Positions 1-9,204 of a DNA stretch of 37,071 bases are shown piece after piece. Numbering within the stretch: the stretch's first letter is position 1; each line of letters begins with the position of its first letter. The notes beneath the pieces are model-generated. The model saw only the letters and a list, made by a program, of their open reading frames with translations. It ran no database searches and had not been told where the DNA came from. The position numbers were made by a program, and so were the translations under genes. Location of the stretch: contig JBEIJQ010000010.1 of NCBI GenBank assembly GCA_040380145.1, positions 1-37,071 of the forward strand, written 5' to 3'. Source of the stretch: JBEIJQ01 sp040380145. GTDB taxonomy: Bacteria > Bacteroidota > Bacteroidia > Chitinophagales > Saprospiraceae.

Positions 1-2473
1 CTTGGGAAATTTTTTGAAGCCGATCGTTTTTGTCCCTCCATTCTTCGGCCAGTCTTTGTTTTCGTTTGATAAAATCCGCTGGATTTTTTTCCCATTCGTT
101 TTTCCAATCGGGTTCTGAAAAATGGGCGGAAAGGGCGCTTACATGCCCCGCATATTGGCCCTGAACGCGTTCGATTTCCAAAAAAACGGTATCTATCGCT
201 GCGGAAGCCGTTTTGATGGCTTGTTTGGAAAGATCTATTTTGCCACTGATCTCCACCAGATCTCGTGAGAAAGACTGCAACTGTTGTCCGATTTTCAAAC
301 GATCGACTTCCAATTCGTTGCAAAGGTCAAGAACTTGATCGGTCGCCCGTATGTCAACCCGGGTCATTTCCTGCTGGCTTTCCAGCCAACCCGGCCTTTG
401 CGGTTCGGGCAGCCGGTCCCATTCGGGCGCGATGGGGGATTCCTTCCAAGCCCGTTTTTTTTCTTGGAAAATCTGTTCGACTTGGGGTATTCTATGTGAG
501 ATATTGCCCAGTTCTGCCTCCAATATCTTGCACCGGGCCTCGTTTTGCGCACAATCTCTTTGGTATTGCCCTTTTTTATGTTCGTGGGCTTTTACGGTTT
601 CCTCCTGTTCGTTCAAGAGCTCTTCGTGTACAGGAAGGTGCTGTGCGAAGGGATGCTCTGTGCTGCCGCAAACGGAACAGGGATCTCCCGGTCGAAGGAC
701 GGCGCGCAACGATTCCACGTTTTCGGCCACCAGCAACCGAGAACGCTCCAACGATTTTCGGGCGATGGCCAGCGCCTCGTCCATGATCGCCAAGTGCTGT
801 CGGTTTTGAGCCAATTCTCCCCGCTCCTGCTGCAATTCCACCTCTGCGGCGGATTGGCGTTGTTGCAGGTTCAGCAGTTCGGTTTCAACATGGGCTTGCT
901 CGGAAAAAAGCTGTTGGGCCGTTTGCAATTGTTGCAACCGTTCTTCAAGGGCTTGTCTTTGGGCAGATTTTTCGTTTTTTCCCAAAGACTCCCATTCCCT
1001 GAGCAGTTGCTGATCTTGTGTTTGCAGATTCGTCAAAATGGACTCCGATTGTGCCCGCATTGATGCCAGCTCAGCCAGTTGCTGCTCGGAGTGCGCTTTT
1101 GCCCCGGCATTTTCGGCTTGTTGTTGTTCGTACCGTGCGACTTGCTCGGCGGCCTCTTTGGCCTGTTCGAGCAGGTTTTCCACGAGGCCGAAATCCCGGG
1201 CAAGAGGTTCCAGTCCTTTATTGCTGTCCAACCAGGATTGGAAAGCATCCTTGTCTTGGACGTTTCGGTTTCGCAGCGCCGTTTGGTCCTGCAGTTCGGC
1301 ATTTGCGACACCGAGGCCCTTTTGAGCCGACTCCAAATCTTGTCGAGCGACTTTTTCCTGCTCCTCCAGACCTTTGATCTGCACGTCGAGTTCTCTGGCC
1401 AGTCTCAATTGGGGCAAAGCGGCATCTTTTTCGGCGGATCGTTGGGACAACTCCTTTTCGGCCAGCAGTTGGTTTGTTTCGGCGGTTTGAAGGCTCTGTC
1501 GGTTTTTCGAATCTTGCTCGGCCAAAGTCAACAAATCGGCTTCGCAGGTTTGCGCTTGGGTTTGGGCATCTTGGAACTGATGCAACGGAACTTTTATTTC
1601 TTGGGCCTTGTCCCATTGGGCCAACCATTTCGCTTGATCCGCACGGCTTTCCTTGCTCTGACGGGCTTCGACGAGATTGTTTTCAGCTTTTTGGACTTCA
1701 TTCCGAATACCGTCCAACTCCTTCCACCAACGGATGGACGCAGTTGCTTGAGCGATTTTGGGGTCTAAACCTTTGTGGGTTTCTTTGAGCTGTATTCTCC
1801 TAGCCTCCATTTCTTCTTTTTGACCGTCGGCCAACAGAACAATGGCGCCCAGTGCTTCCCTCATTTTTTCCAAAACGACTTTTTCCTCCTTGTTTTTTTC
1901 GAAAATTTTGGCAGAAACCATCGAGAACAGATCCGTCCCGGTCAATTTTTCCAGGATTTCCGCTTTTTTGTTTTCATCCGCCTCCAAAAACGCCGAAAAT
2001 TCTCCTTGAGCCAAAAGGACGGCCCTGTTGAACTGATCGAATGAGAGGCCGATCAGTTTTTCTATTATGTCGAAAGTCCTGCCCGGGGTTTCTCCGAAAA
2101 GTTGACCGTTGGTCATATCCTGCAATTCCACGGACACGTTTTGCAGGTTGCCGTCGGGGGCGTTGCGCGCACGTTTGACGCTCCATTTTGAACGGTAATG
2201 GTTGCCGTTCAGGGATACAAATTCCACTTCGGCATATCCGTCCCCGGTGCCCCTGCGCAAAATTTCCCTTGAATCGACTCCTCTTTGCTTGGTCCTCGGC
2301 GTTTTGTTGTACAAGGCCAGGCACAGAGCGTCCAGCAGGGTGGATTTGCCGGAGCCGGTGGGCCCGACGATGGCGAAGAGGCCGGCATCGGACAATGGTT
2401 GGGCGGTGAAATCAACCGTGTGCTCCCCTTCGAGGGAGGCGAGATTTTTGCAGCGGATAGCCAGTATTTTCAT
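1..2473 (-). CDS. sbcC: Exonuclease subunit SbcC (Rad50-like SMC ATPase), 3' end outside window
   Basis: ATPase and coiled-coil subunit of the SbcCD (Mre11-Rad50-type) nuclease, which opens hairpins and processes DNA ends. The frame is open from the ATG at 2473 to the window edge: about 824 residues, against roughly 1000 or more for full family members, so the C-terminal ATPase half (Walker B, signature motif) lies outside. Visible: an N-terminal ATPase lobe with Walker A GPTGSGKST near residues 35-43; the stretch FNRAVLLAQGEFSAFL typical of SbcC/Rad50; long Gln/Glu/Lys-rich coiled coils on both sides of a zinc hook C-S-V-C at residues 599-602 (codons at 668-679). I checked this frame by eye and saw no stop. 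The start overlaps the sbcD stop as ATGA (2470-2473), so translation is probably coupled. Confidence 0.95.
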   Translation of the reverse strand, partial: MKILAIRCKNLASLEGEHTVDFTAQPLSDAGLFAIVGPTGSGKSTLLDALCLALYNKTPRTKQRGVDSREILRRGTGDGYAEVEFVSLNGNHYRSKWSVKRARNAPDGNLQNVSVELQDMTNGQLFGETPGRTFDIIEKLIGLSFDQFNRAVLLAQGEFSAFLEADENKKAEILEKLTGTDLFSMVSAKIFEKNKEEKVVLEKMREALGAIVLLADGQKEEMEARRIQLKETHKGLDPKIAQATASIRWWKELDGIRNEVQKAENNLVEARQSKESRADQAKWLAQWDKAQEIKVPLHQFQDAQTQAQTCEADLLTLAEQDSKNRQSLQTAETNQLLAEKELSQRSAEKDAALPQLRLARELDVQIKGLEEQEKVARQDLESAQKGLGVANAELQDQTALRNRNVQDKDAFQSWLDSNKGLEPLARDFGLVENLLEQAKEAAEQVARYEQQQAENAGAKAHSEQQLAELASMRAQSESILTNLQTQDQQLLREWESLGKNEKSAQRQALEERLQQLQTAQQLFSEQAHVETELLNLQQRQSAAEVELQQERGELAQNRQHLAIMDEALAIARKSLERSRLLVAENVESLRAVLRPGDPCSVCGSTEHPFAQHLPVHEELLNEQEETVKAHEHKKGQYQRDCAQNEARCKILEAELGNISHRIPQVEQIFQEKKRAWKESPIAPEWDRLPEPQRPGWLESQQEMTRVDIRATDQVLDLCNELEVDRLKIGQQLQSFSRDLVEISGKIDLSKQAIKTASAAIDTVFLEIERVQGQYAGHVSALSAHFSEPDWKNEWEKNPADFIKRKQRLAEEWRDKNDRLQKISQ

Positions 2474-3738
2474 TGGTCTTGGGGTGTGAGGTTTATTTGT
2501 TGGACTACTTCTTGGAAAAGTTGCTTCAGATTGTCCGGCAAGGGATTGTTGTACTTGGAAAAGTACATTTGTTCGTACATTTCCAAAGGCGACATTTTTC
2601 GCAGTTGCTCTACGGTATAGGTCTTTTTTTGCGGTTCTTTGGAGGATTGTGCCTTGACCGTCTCGATTTTGACGAGGCGCGCGTGCTTGTCGGCCAACGC
2701 CTTTTCGATATCGTTCCGCAGGCTCGTTTGGGGGCCGTCGAGCAGGACCTGAACGGAGAGAAAGGGCGCTTGGTCCCTGTCCGCCTCGGCCGCGGGCAGT
2801 TGTTGCCGCAGTGTTTCCAACACCACGTCGAGGGGTTGGGGCTTGTCGGGCAAGCGGAGCAGGGGCACGGTGACGGGCGCCTCTATGTGGGCAAGGTTGA
2901 CCGGCCGATGGTCCCGGATCTCGAAGAAGGTGACCCCGTGCCGATAATTGAGCTCGCTGAACGACAAGGGCAACGGGCTGCCGGAATAGCGCACGTGCGA
3001 ACGGCCGCCGAGGTCTTGGGCTTTGTGGATGTGCCCGAGGGCGATATAAGCGATGCTTTCGGGGAAAGCGGCCGCGGAGATGCTCTCCAGTCCGCCCATG
3101 ATGGTCCGTTCGTTTTCGTCCTCGCTCCCGACCGCTGCGCCCTGCGCGTGCAGGTGGCCCATCGCCACGATGGGCTGGTCGGATCGGCGCAGGTTTTCCG
3201 CGTAGCGACAATGGTCGGCGTAAAAGCGGGCCACCGCCGCGGCATATTGATCCGCAATGGATTCCTTTTTCTCGGTTTCCGCCGCCGGCGGACAATCGCC
3301 CGGGCGGAGAAAGGGAACGGCCATGCACCATGCGCGGATGTTGCCCTCGGCATCTTTCAACGGTATCGTCAGCCGATCGTACAGGATGTTGCCCTCGGCG
3401 TCTTTTTTGACCGTGCCCACCAGGTGGATCCGGGAGCCGTCCAAGAAAGGCTCCGGGGATTCGAGCCGGTGCGCGGAGTCGTGGTTGCCCGCGGTGACGA
3501 TCACATGGAGTTGGGGACATTCCCTTCCGACCCTCGCCAAAAAACCGTACAGCATCTTCTGCGTGGCCGAGGCGGGATGGGCGTGGTCGTAGAGATCACC
3601 GCTGACGAGCAGGACGTCGATTTCCAGCACCTTGAGCTGCTCGAAAAGCCAGTCCAAAAAAGCGCGGTGCTCGTTCGTCCGGTCGAATTGATGGAATTGC
3701 TGGCCCAGATGCCAATCGGCGGTGTGCAAAAATCTCAT
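2470..3738 (-). CDS. sbcD: Exonuclease subunit SbcD (Mre11-like phosphoesterase)
   Basis: Nuclease subunit of SbcCD, a two-metal calcineurin-like phosphoesterase, 422 residues, close to the usual length. Phosphodiesterase motifs appear in order: D8-x-H10 (TADWH), GD with D48, GNHD with N85/H86, then MGHLHAQG and LGHIHKAQD histidine motifs. A capping domain follows, with a C-terminal tail presumably contacting SbcC. An upstream in-frame extension exists (to 3891), but the start at MRFLHTADWH fits the family and the extension has no homology-like content. No Shine-Dalgarno is seen. Its TGA overlaps the sbcC ATG by 4 nt, making an sbcDC operon. I found no exact TAnnTTTG box upstream. Confidence 0.95.
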   Translation of the reverse strand: MRFLHTADWHLGQQFHQFDRTNEHRAFLDWLFEQLKVLEIDVLLVSGDLYDHAHPASATQKMLYGFLARVGRECPQLHVIVTAGNHDSAHRLESPEPFLDGSRIHLVGTVKKDAEGNILYDRLTIPLKDAEGNIRAWCMAVPFLRPGDCPPAAETEKKESIADQYAAAVARFYADHCRYAENLRRSDQPIVAMGHLHAQGAAVGSEDENERTIMGGLESISAAAFPESIAYIALGHIHKAQDLGGRSHVRYSGSPLPLSFSELNYRHGVTFFEIRDHRPVNLAHIEAPVTVPLLRLPDKPQPLDVVLETLRQQLPAAEADRDQAPFLSVQVLLDGPQTSLRNDIEKALADKHARLVKIETVKAQSSKEPQKKTYTVEQLRKMSPLEMYEQMYFSKYNNPLPDNLKQLFQEVVQQINLTPQDQ

Positions 3739-4061
3739 GGTTCGCAATGGTTTTTTGGGGAAAAACTCCCGAAGAATGATTTTTTGAACCAAAAAGTTCC
3801 CCGTTTCTTGATAAAAAAGAAAAAAGATTGCTTTGTTGGAAATGGCCCTAGTTTGGGAGAGGAGATCGTTGGCCGGAGCTGATCTTTTCAACTATGGATC
3901 ATAGCGTTGGCAGCTTTTTACAAAACCAAGCGACGATTTTTTTCTTTTTTCGAAAAAAAACAGCCGCAGTGAAAAATCTATTCCCAATGGGAAATAAAAA
4001 ACAGCCAAGCCTCTCGTTGGGAGAAGCTTGGCCGTTGGATATGGTTGACCGCAGAAGCGGA
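3739..4061. other. Intergenic region between rpsU and sbcD
   Basis: This stretch has no supportable gene. On the minus strand it carries the rpsU terminator (3996-4032) and then the sbcD upstream region. It also holds two near-palindromic tracts: a T6-GGGG-A5 block at 3751-3765, directly upstream of the sbcD start, and a T-tract/TTCGAA/A-tract block at about 3937-3959 containing the palindrome TTTTTTCGAAAAAA. The sbcD promoter is presumably here, but no clear -7 box is visible. Confidence 0.6.
3996..4032 (-). terminator. Intrinsic terminator of rpsU
   Basis: On the minus strand, GCCAAGC (4032-4026) pairs with GCTTGGC (4010-4004). Further pairing TCTC/GAGA lies inside the stem around a short loop. 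The hairpin is followed by a TGTTTTTT tract. It sits about 30 nt past the rpsU stop at 4062 and has the classical rho-independent layout. Confidence 0.88.
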
Positions 4062-4256
4062 TCAGTTGTCTTGGCTGAAGAAAGTTTCTTGGCGGTAAAC
4101 TGCCTTGAGGATTTCCGTGCGGCGCTTGACAGAAGGCTTCAGGAAATGCTTGCGGGAGCGAAGTTGGCGCAGGACGCCAGCCTTTTCGAATTTCTTTTTG
4201 TACTTGCGGAGGGCCTTGTCGATGACCTCGTTGTCTTTGACTTCGATGATGAGCAT
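4062..4256 (-). CDS. rpsU: Small ribosomal subunit protein bS21
   Basis: 64 residues, the usual bS21 size, starting MLIIEVKDNEVIDKALRK and rich in Lys/Arg (KKKFEK, LRSRKHF, SVKRR). It sits near the anti-Shine-Dalgarno end of 16S rRNA in the 30S subunit. An upstream in-frame extension to 4331 was rejected because it would run through the promoter (4301-4331). The gene is monocistronic, with its own promoter and a strong terminator (3996-4032). The roughly 40-nt leader has no GGAGG-like Shine-Dalgarno; the bases before the ATG are CAAAATTTCGT. Bacteroidota ribosomes are known to sequester the anti-SD with help from bS21, so the lack of an SD on this gene bears on whether it can be autoregulated that way. 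Confidence 0.96.
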   Translation of the reverse strand: MLIIEVKDNEVIDKALRKYKKKFEKAGVLRQLRSRKHFLKPSVKRRTEILKAVYRQETFFSQDN

Positions 4257-4300
4257 ACGAAATTTTGAGGGGTTGAAAAAATTATTTTGCGTTCGAAGCG

Positions 4301-4331
4301 CAAAGATAAATAACGCACTCGGAAAAAACAA
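4301..4331 (-). promoter_or_regulatory. rpsU promoter (Bacteroidota type)
   Basis: An exact -7 box TATCTTTG (minus strand, 4308-4301) lies 20 nt downstream of a -33 TTG (4331-4329). The consensus is TTTG-N19-21-TAnnTTTG. It predicts a leader of about 40 nt. The same arrangement, with an identical -7 box and 20-nt spacer, precedes kdsA. Confidence 0.8.
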
Positions 4332-4447
4332 GTTTCAAGCCGACCTATTTTTTTTGACAGTCGGGCGACAAACCTTTTGGGGCCGCGTGCATTATTGCTT
4401 GTCGGGCCACATCTTTGCCCATCTTTTTTTTCTAAAAAATCTTCGAA

Positions 4448-7400
4448 ATGCGCCCCGTTTTCCGCGAATTCCTCTTGTTCTGGCTATTGTTGTCGCTTTG
4501 CACGGCTTGGGCAACGAACCTTTTCGCCCAATCCGACAAATACGCCGGGGACTATACCCTGCGTTTGAAAACGGGCGTGCGCCAATTGCCCGAAAACGGC
4601 CCATCGGCTGCTTTGGCCCCATTGCCGCCCACCTATGGCGGCCGATACGGGGTGTACATCCAGTTTTACGGAATCCCTTCCGAGGCCGTGCTGGAATCTC
4701 TTCGTCAGGCCGGAGTAAATCTGTACGACTATCTGCCGCACAAAACATACGTGGCCGATTTTCCGGCGGCCTTCGACCGCGGCAGCCTTTCGCAGTACGG
4801 CGTGCGGAGCTTTTCGGCGGTTCCCGCCGTTGACAAGCTGGATATCAGGCTTTTGGAAAAGCCATTGCCCAAGGACATGGTCCGGGGCGAATATGTGCGT
4901 GCGGCGGTGACCTACTTCCCCGGTATGGTGCCGCCCCGGCGCCCCGATGCGGGCGACCTGCCCGACTACGCCCCCAATGTCCGGCAAGAATGGGTGCAGG
5001 CCGATCTTTTGGAGTGGCTGGCCCAGCAGCCGTATGTGTACCACATAGGTCTGCCCGGCAGCGAGGGCCGCCCGGAAAGCAACGTGGGCCGCAGCATCCA
5101 CCGGGCCAACGCCCTCGGCGACCTCGGCCTCGACGGAACGGGCATCCTCGTGGGCGTGTACGACGACGGCGATGTGGGGCCCCACATCGACTTCCAAGGG
5201 CGCCTCGACCAGAGCGCGATCGCGGGCAACAACCTTGGCAACCATGGCGACGGAGTGGCGGGCATCATCGGCAGCGCGGGCAACCTCAATCCGCTGAACG
5301 CCGGAATGGCGCCGGGCTCCTTCATGCATATCTACGGTTACGGCGGCTCTCAGCAGACCACCAACAACGCCCAGTTGCACCAGCAGGAAGGCATCCTCAT
5401 CTTCAACGCTTCTTACAGCGACGGCTGCAACAGCGGCTACACCAATGTGGCCCGATCGGTAGACCAGAATGTTTTCAACAACCCGACTTTGATGCAGTGC
5501 TATTCCGCCGGCAACCAAGGCGCCGACGACTGCGGATACGGCGCCGGCGCCACTTGGGGCAATATCACGGGCGGCCACAAGGTTTCCAAAAACACCATCG
5601 CCGCCGCCAACCTCGCCGCCGACGAATCCCTCGAACCGTCCAGCAGCCGCGGACCCGCCCAAGACGGTCGCCTGAAGCCCGACATCGCAGCCCACGGACA
5701 GGGGCAGATCTCCAACGACGAGAACAACGCCTACCAGACCTTCGGGGGCACCTCCGCCGCCTCGCCGGGTATCGCGGGCATGGCCGCCCTGTTGTACCAG
5801 CACTACCGCGACAACCACGCCGGCGCATCCCCCGATGCCGCCCTGATCAAGGGCTGCCTGCTCAACGGAGCCGACGATATGGGCAACACGGGCCCGGATT
5901 TCCTCTACGGTTGGGGACGCGTGAACGGACGCCGCGCCTTGCAGCCGCTCGCGGCCCAACAGTATTTTGCCGGGCAGGTGTCCAACGCAGGCCAACAGAC
6001 CTTTACGGTGAACATCCCCGCCGGACTGCGCCAGGCCCGTATCATGCTCGTGTGGACCGACCCCGCCGGCGCCGTGAACGCCACCTACGACTTGGTCAAC
6101 GACCTCGACATCTCGGTGTCGGCACCCGGCGGCGCCACCGAACTGCCCTGGGTGCTCGACCCCACCCCGGTTGCCGCCAACCTTGCCGCTCTGGCCGGAC
6201 GCGGCACCGACAACCTCAACAACGTCGAACAAGTGGCGCTGGATTTCCCGTCCGCCGGCACCTACACCGTCCGCGTGGCCGGTTCGGTGGTGCCCCAAGG
6301 TCCGCAATCCTTCTATGTGGTGTACACCTTTGTCGAAGACGACATCACCGTGACCTATCCCAACGGCAGCGAAAGTTTCCGCCCCAATGTCCAAGAGCGC
6401 ATCTGTTGGGACGCGCCCAACGACGCGGGCAACTTCGTGATCGAGTACACGCTCAACGACGGCGTCACTTGGACCACCATCAACGCCAATGTGGCATCCA
6501 ACCGCCGGCAGTTTACCTGGGCCCCGCCCGGTACAGCTACCCACCTGGCCCGCATCCGCGTGAGCCGAGGCGGTCAATCCGACGAAAGCGACGCTCCCTT
6601 CGACATCATGGCCCGACCGACCAACCTGCGGGTATTGAGCGTCTGTGCGCCCTCCTCGCTCACCGTCGCTTGGAATCCCGTTCCTGGGGCCACCGGATAT
6701 ACCGTGTACCTGCTCGGCCAGGAATACATGGATTCGGTGGGCTTTACCACGGCCACCTTCTTCGATCTGCCCGTCCCCAATATCCTCGACCAGCAATGGT
6801 TCGCCGTGCGGGCCCACGGCCCCAACAACGCCCTGAGCATCCGCACGGACGCCGTACAGTTCCAAGGCAACGCCAACGCCTGCTATCTCGACTGCGGTTC
6901 GGACGACGATGCGGGCATAAACAACGTTTCGCCCGCCGGGCTGCAGCCCAATTGCTATGCCACGGGCACGCCCGTGGCGGCCCGATTGTACAACATCGGC
7001 ACCTTGCCACAGGTGAATTTTCCCATCAGCTACCGTCTCGACAATGGCGCGACGGTAACCGAAACGGTCACCGATACCCTCTTCCCCGGCGGCGAGCGCT
7101 ATTTTACCTTCTCGACGCCTTTGGCCGGATTGGCCACCGGCAACCACACCATTGAAGTGTGGACGCGGCTGGCGACCGATCTGACTTCTTGCAACGACAC
7201 ATTGGTCAGCGAATTCACCCTCGTGACCACCCCTCCCGGCACTATACCTTACTCGGAGACTTTCACCCCCAATACCTTCCCGCCCGCCAACTGGTACCTG
7301 ATAGATCTCGACGGCCTCTATCCTTGGGCGCGGACGACGGTGCAGGGCATCAACGGAGGAACCAGCGCCGTGGCGTACATCAACAATTTCGACTATAACA

Positions 7401-8878
7401 ACCCAGGAGCGGAGGATGTGCTCAGCACCTATCTCGTGGACCTCACCAACGCCTTGGAACCCGAAATGCGTTTCGATGTGGCCTATGCATATTACAACAA
7501 CACCTACAACGATTCCCTGCGCGTGGAAATCTCCACGGATTGCGGACAGACCTTCCAAACCGTTTTCCAAAAAGGCGGGGCCGCTCTTGCGACCGGTGGA
7601 CAACAAAACGCGGCTTGGCAGCCCACGGGCCCGGCCCAGTGGCGGAGCGAAAGCGTGGATCTGGCCCCGTTCATCGGGCAGCCCGTTTCCTTCCGCTTCG
7701 TGAACATCACCGGATACGGCAACAACCTGTACCTCGACAACATCAATGTCGTCGAAAACGCCGCTCCGCCGGCTCCGGCCTTCACGGCCGTGGACCGATC
7801 GCCCTGTCCGTTCCAGGCCGTTTCGTTCACCGACCAGTCCGATTTCGCGCCCAATGCTTGGCAGTGGACCTTCGTACCCAACTCGGTGGTCTTCCTCGAC
7901 GGCACCTCCGACACTTCGCAGAACCCCGTCGTCCGTTTCCTCGATTACGGCCCCTACACCGTTTCGCTGGTCGCCGGGAACCAATACGGAACCAATGCGG
8001 TGACCCAAAACGCCTATATCAATGTCGGCAGCGGCAACGCCCTGCCTGCCTCCCAACCTTTCACGGCCTTCGGCAACTGCCCGACAACTGCCAACTGCGG
8101 CGCCCAGGTCTGCAACCTCAACAACGACTGGCTGAACGCCGTGAACGGAGCTGAAGACCAGATCGACTGGCGTGTGAACAACGGCAGTACCCCCACCGCG
8201 GCCACCGGTCCCTCGCTCGACCACACCAGCGGCAACCTCAACGGCAAATATATCTATCTCGAGCCGACCCCCGCCAATGGACAGACCTGTACGGCCCAAG
8301 AGGCTTGGTTGCTGTCGCCCTGCATGAACCTCGCCAGCGTGCTTCAGCCAAGACTGTCGTTCTGGTACCATCTTTTAGGCGCTGATATGGGTGAACTGCA
8401 CGTGGATGTTTTCGCGGACGGCGCATGGAACAACGACGTGATGCCCCCCCTCGTCGGCAATCAGGGCAGCGCCTGGACCGAGGCCGTCGTTGCTTTGGAC
8501 GCCTTCGCAGCAGAGGACGTGGTGGTGCGCTTACGCGGCATCACGGGCACCACGGGCGACCGCAGCGACATGGCGATCGACGACATCCTCCTCACGGGCG
8601 ATCCTACCGGCACGGAGAACCTGCCGACCGCCGAAGGTTTCCGCTGTTTCCCCAACCCTGCCGAGTCCGTCTTGCACGTGGAATCGCTCGATGGCGCCCC
8701 GATGGCCGAAATCATCCTTCTCGACGCTTTGGGCCGCCCGATCGGGCCTGCTCGGGCGTTCGAAGCCCCGGTCTCCACGGCTTCACTCTCACTGGAAGGA
8801 CTGCCTGCCGGCATGTACGGAGTGCTGGTGCGCACAATCGGCAACAAAGGAGCGGTCTTGCGTTTCATGGTGCGTTGA
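4448..8878 (+). CDS. Secreted multidomain subtilisin-like (S8) serine protease with T9SS sorting domain
   Basis: 1476-residue predicted exported protease. Signal peptide at residues 1-27 (cleavage near LFAQ); a region at about 60-200 may be a prodomain; S8 catalytic domain at about 215-510 with D239 (VYDDGD), H266 (GNHGDGVAG), oxyanion N356 (SAGNQG) and S436 (GGTSAASP), so the triad is intact. Then a beta-jelly-roll (about 510-625), an Ig-like segment, Fn3-like (about 720-800), a CARDB-like region, MAM-like (about 931-1105), PKD-like (about 1109-1196), a second MAM-like module (about 1201-1388) and a C-terminal T9SS type A domain (about 1396-1476, starting FPNPAES). Probably cell-surface bound or released after CTD cleavage. 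The ATG at 4448 gives the signal peptide. A one-mismatch -7 box CATCTTTG lies at 4410-4417. It stands alone; substrate unknown. Confidence 0.92.
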   Translation: MRPVFREFLLFWLLLSLCTAWATNLFAQSDKYAGDYTLRLKTGVRQLPENGPSAALAPLPPTYGGRYGVYIQFYGIPSEAVLESLRQAGVNLYDYLPHKTYVADFPAAFDRGSLSQYGVRSFSAVPAVDKLDIRLLEKPLPKDMVRGEYVRAAVTYFPGMVPPRRPDAGDLPDYAPNVRQEWVQADLLEWLAQQPYVYHIGLPGSEGRPESNVGRSIHRANALGDLGLDGTGILVGVYDDGDVGPHIDFQGRLDQSAIAGNNLGNHGDGVAGIIGSAGNLNPLNAGMAPGSFMHIYGYGGSQQTTNNAQLHQQEGILIFNASYSDGCNSGYTNVARSVDQNVFNNPTLMQCYSAGNQGADDCGYGAGATWGNITGGHKVSKNTIAAANLAADESLEPSSSRGPAQDGRLKPDIAAHGQGQISNDENNAYQTFGGTSAASPGIAGMAALLYQHYRDNHAGASPDAALIKGCLLNGADDMGNTGPDFLYGWGRVNGRRALQPLAAQQYFAGQVSNAGQQTFTVNIPAGLRQARIMLVWTDPAGAVNATYDLVNDLDISVSAPGGATELPWVLDPTPVAANLAALAGRGTDNLNNVEQVALDFPSAGTYTVRVAGSVVPQGPQSFYVVYTFVEDDITVTYPNGSESFRPNVQERICWDAPNDAGNFVIEYTLNDGVTWTTINANVASNRRQFTWAPPGTATHLARIRVSRGGQSDESDAPFDIMARPTNLRVLSVCAPSSLTVAWNPVPGATGYTVYLLGQEYMDSVGFTTATFFDLPVPNILDQQWFAVRAHGPNNALSIRTDAVQFQGNANACYLDCGSDDDAGINNVSPAGLQPNCYATGTPVAARLYNIGTLPQVNFPISYRLDNGATVTETVTDTLFPGGERYFTFSTPLAGLATGNHTIEVWTRLATDLTSCNDTLVSEFTLVTTPPGTIPYSETFTPNTFPPANWYLIDLDGLYPWARTTVQGINGGTSAVAYINNFDYNNPGAEDVLSTYLVDLTNALEPEMRFDVAYAYYNNTYNDSLRVEISTDCGQTFQTVFQKGGAALATGGQQNAAWQPTGPAQWRSESVDLAPFIGQPVSFRFVNITGYGNNLYLDNINVVENAAPPAPAFTAVDRSPCPFQAVSFTDQSDFAPNAWQWTFVPNSVVFLDGTSDTSQNPVVRFLDYGPYTVSLVAGNQYGTNAVTQNAYINVGSGNALPASQPFTAFGNCPTTANCGAQVCNLNNDWLNAVNGAEDQIDWRVNNGSTPTAATGPSLDHTSGNLNGKYIYLEPTPANGQTCTAQEAWLLSPCMNLASVLQPRLSFWYHLLGADMGELHVDVFADGAWNNDVMPPLVGNQGSAWTEAVVALDAFAAEDVVVRLRGITGTTGDRSDMAIDDILLTGDPTGTENLPTAEGFRCFPNPAESVLHVESLDGAPMAEIILLDALGRPIGPARAFEAPVSTASLSLEGLPAGMYGVLVRTIGNKGAVLRFMVR

Positions 8879-9204
8879 CCCGCACGGCATATCGGCAACG
8901 GACGCATCGATTTTTTTATTCCAAAATTGTCGTTGGACTTTTTTGACTTGCTCAATTGGAGGTTTTTTTAGATTTTTCTGATGGAAGCCTTTTGGCTGAT
9001 CGCAAGGTGATTGTTCCTGGATGGGCTTTCTTTTTCCTTTTTTTCCCAAAAAAAAGAAAAAAAGTAAATCCCGATCAAATCTGGCGCCGGTGCGAGTGCA
9101 AGCTCCCCCGAAATCAGTCGTTCCAACACAGAGGGTGAGAAGAGCACTTTTTCCTTCAGTTCGCAACGGCAATCCCCCAAACTGATTTGTCCCAAAATCG
9201 CCCC
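8879..9204. other. Intergenic region with T-tract/A-tract pseudo-palindrome
   Basis: 326 bp with no credible gene on either strand. Short frames here overlap low-complexity DNA. The main feature is a polypyrimidine/polypurine block around 9028-9065 centred on T7-CCC-A8 (9038-9055), which could fold or bend. A T7 run follows ATCGA at about 8909-8920, after the protease stop, but I could not build a convincing terminator stem. No exact TAnnTTTG box is seen before the next gene. Confidence 0.55.

Noticed and set aside
2473..3882. 469-residue plus-strand frame over sbcD
   Set aside because: Mirror of the sbcD gene, which has all phosphoesterase motifs.
4484..8371. 1295-residue open frame antisense to the subtilase gene
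   Set aside because: Arises from GC-rich third positions on the coding strand; composition is Gly/Val/Arg-rich without domains, while the plus frame has an intact S8 triad and a T9SS domain.
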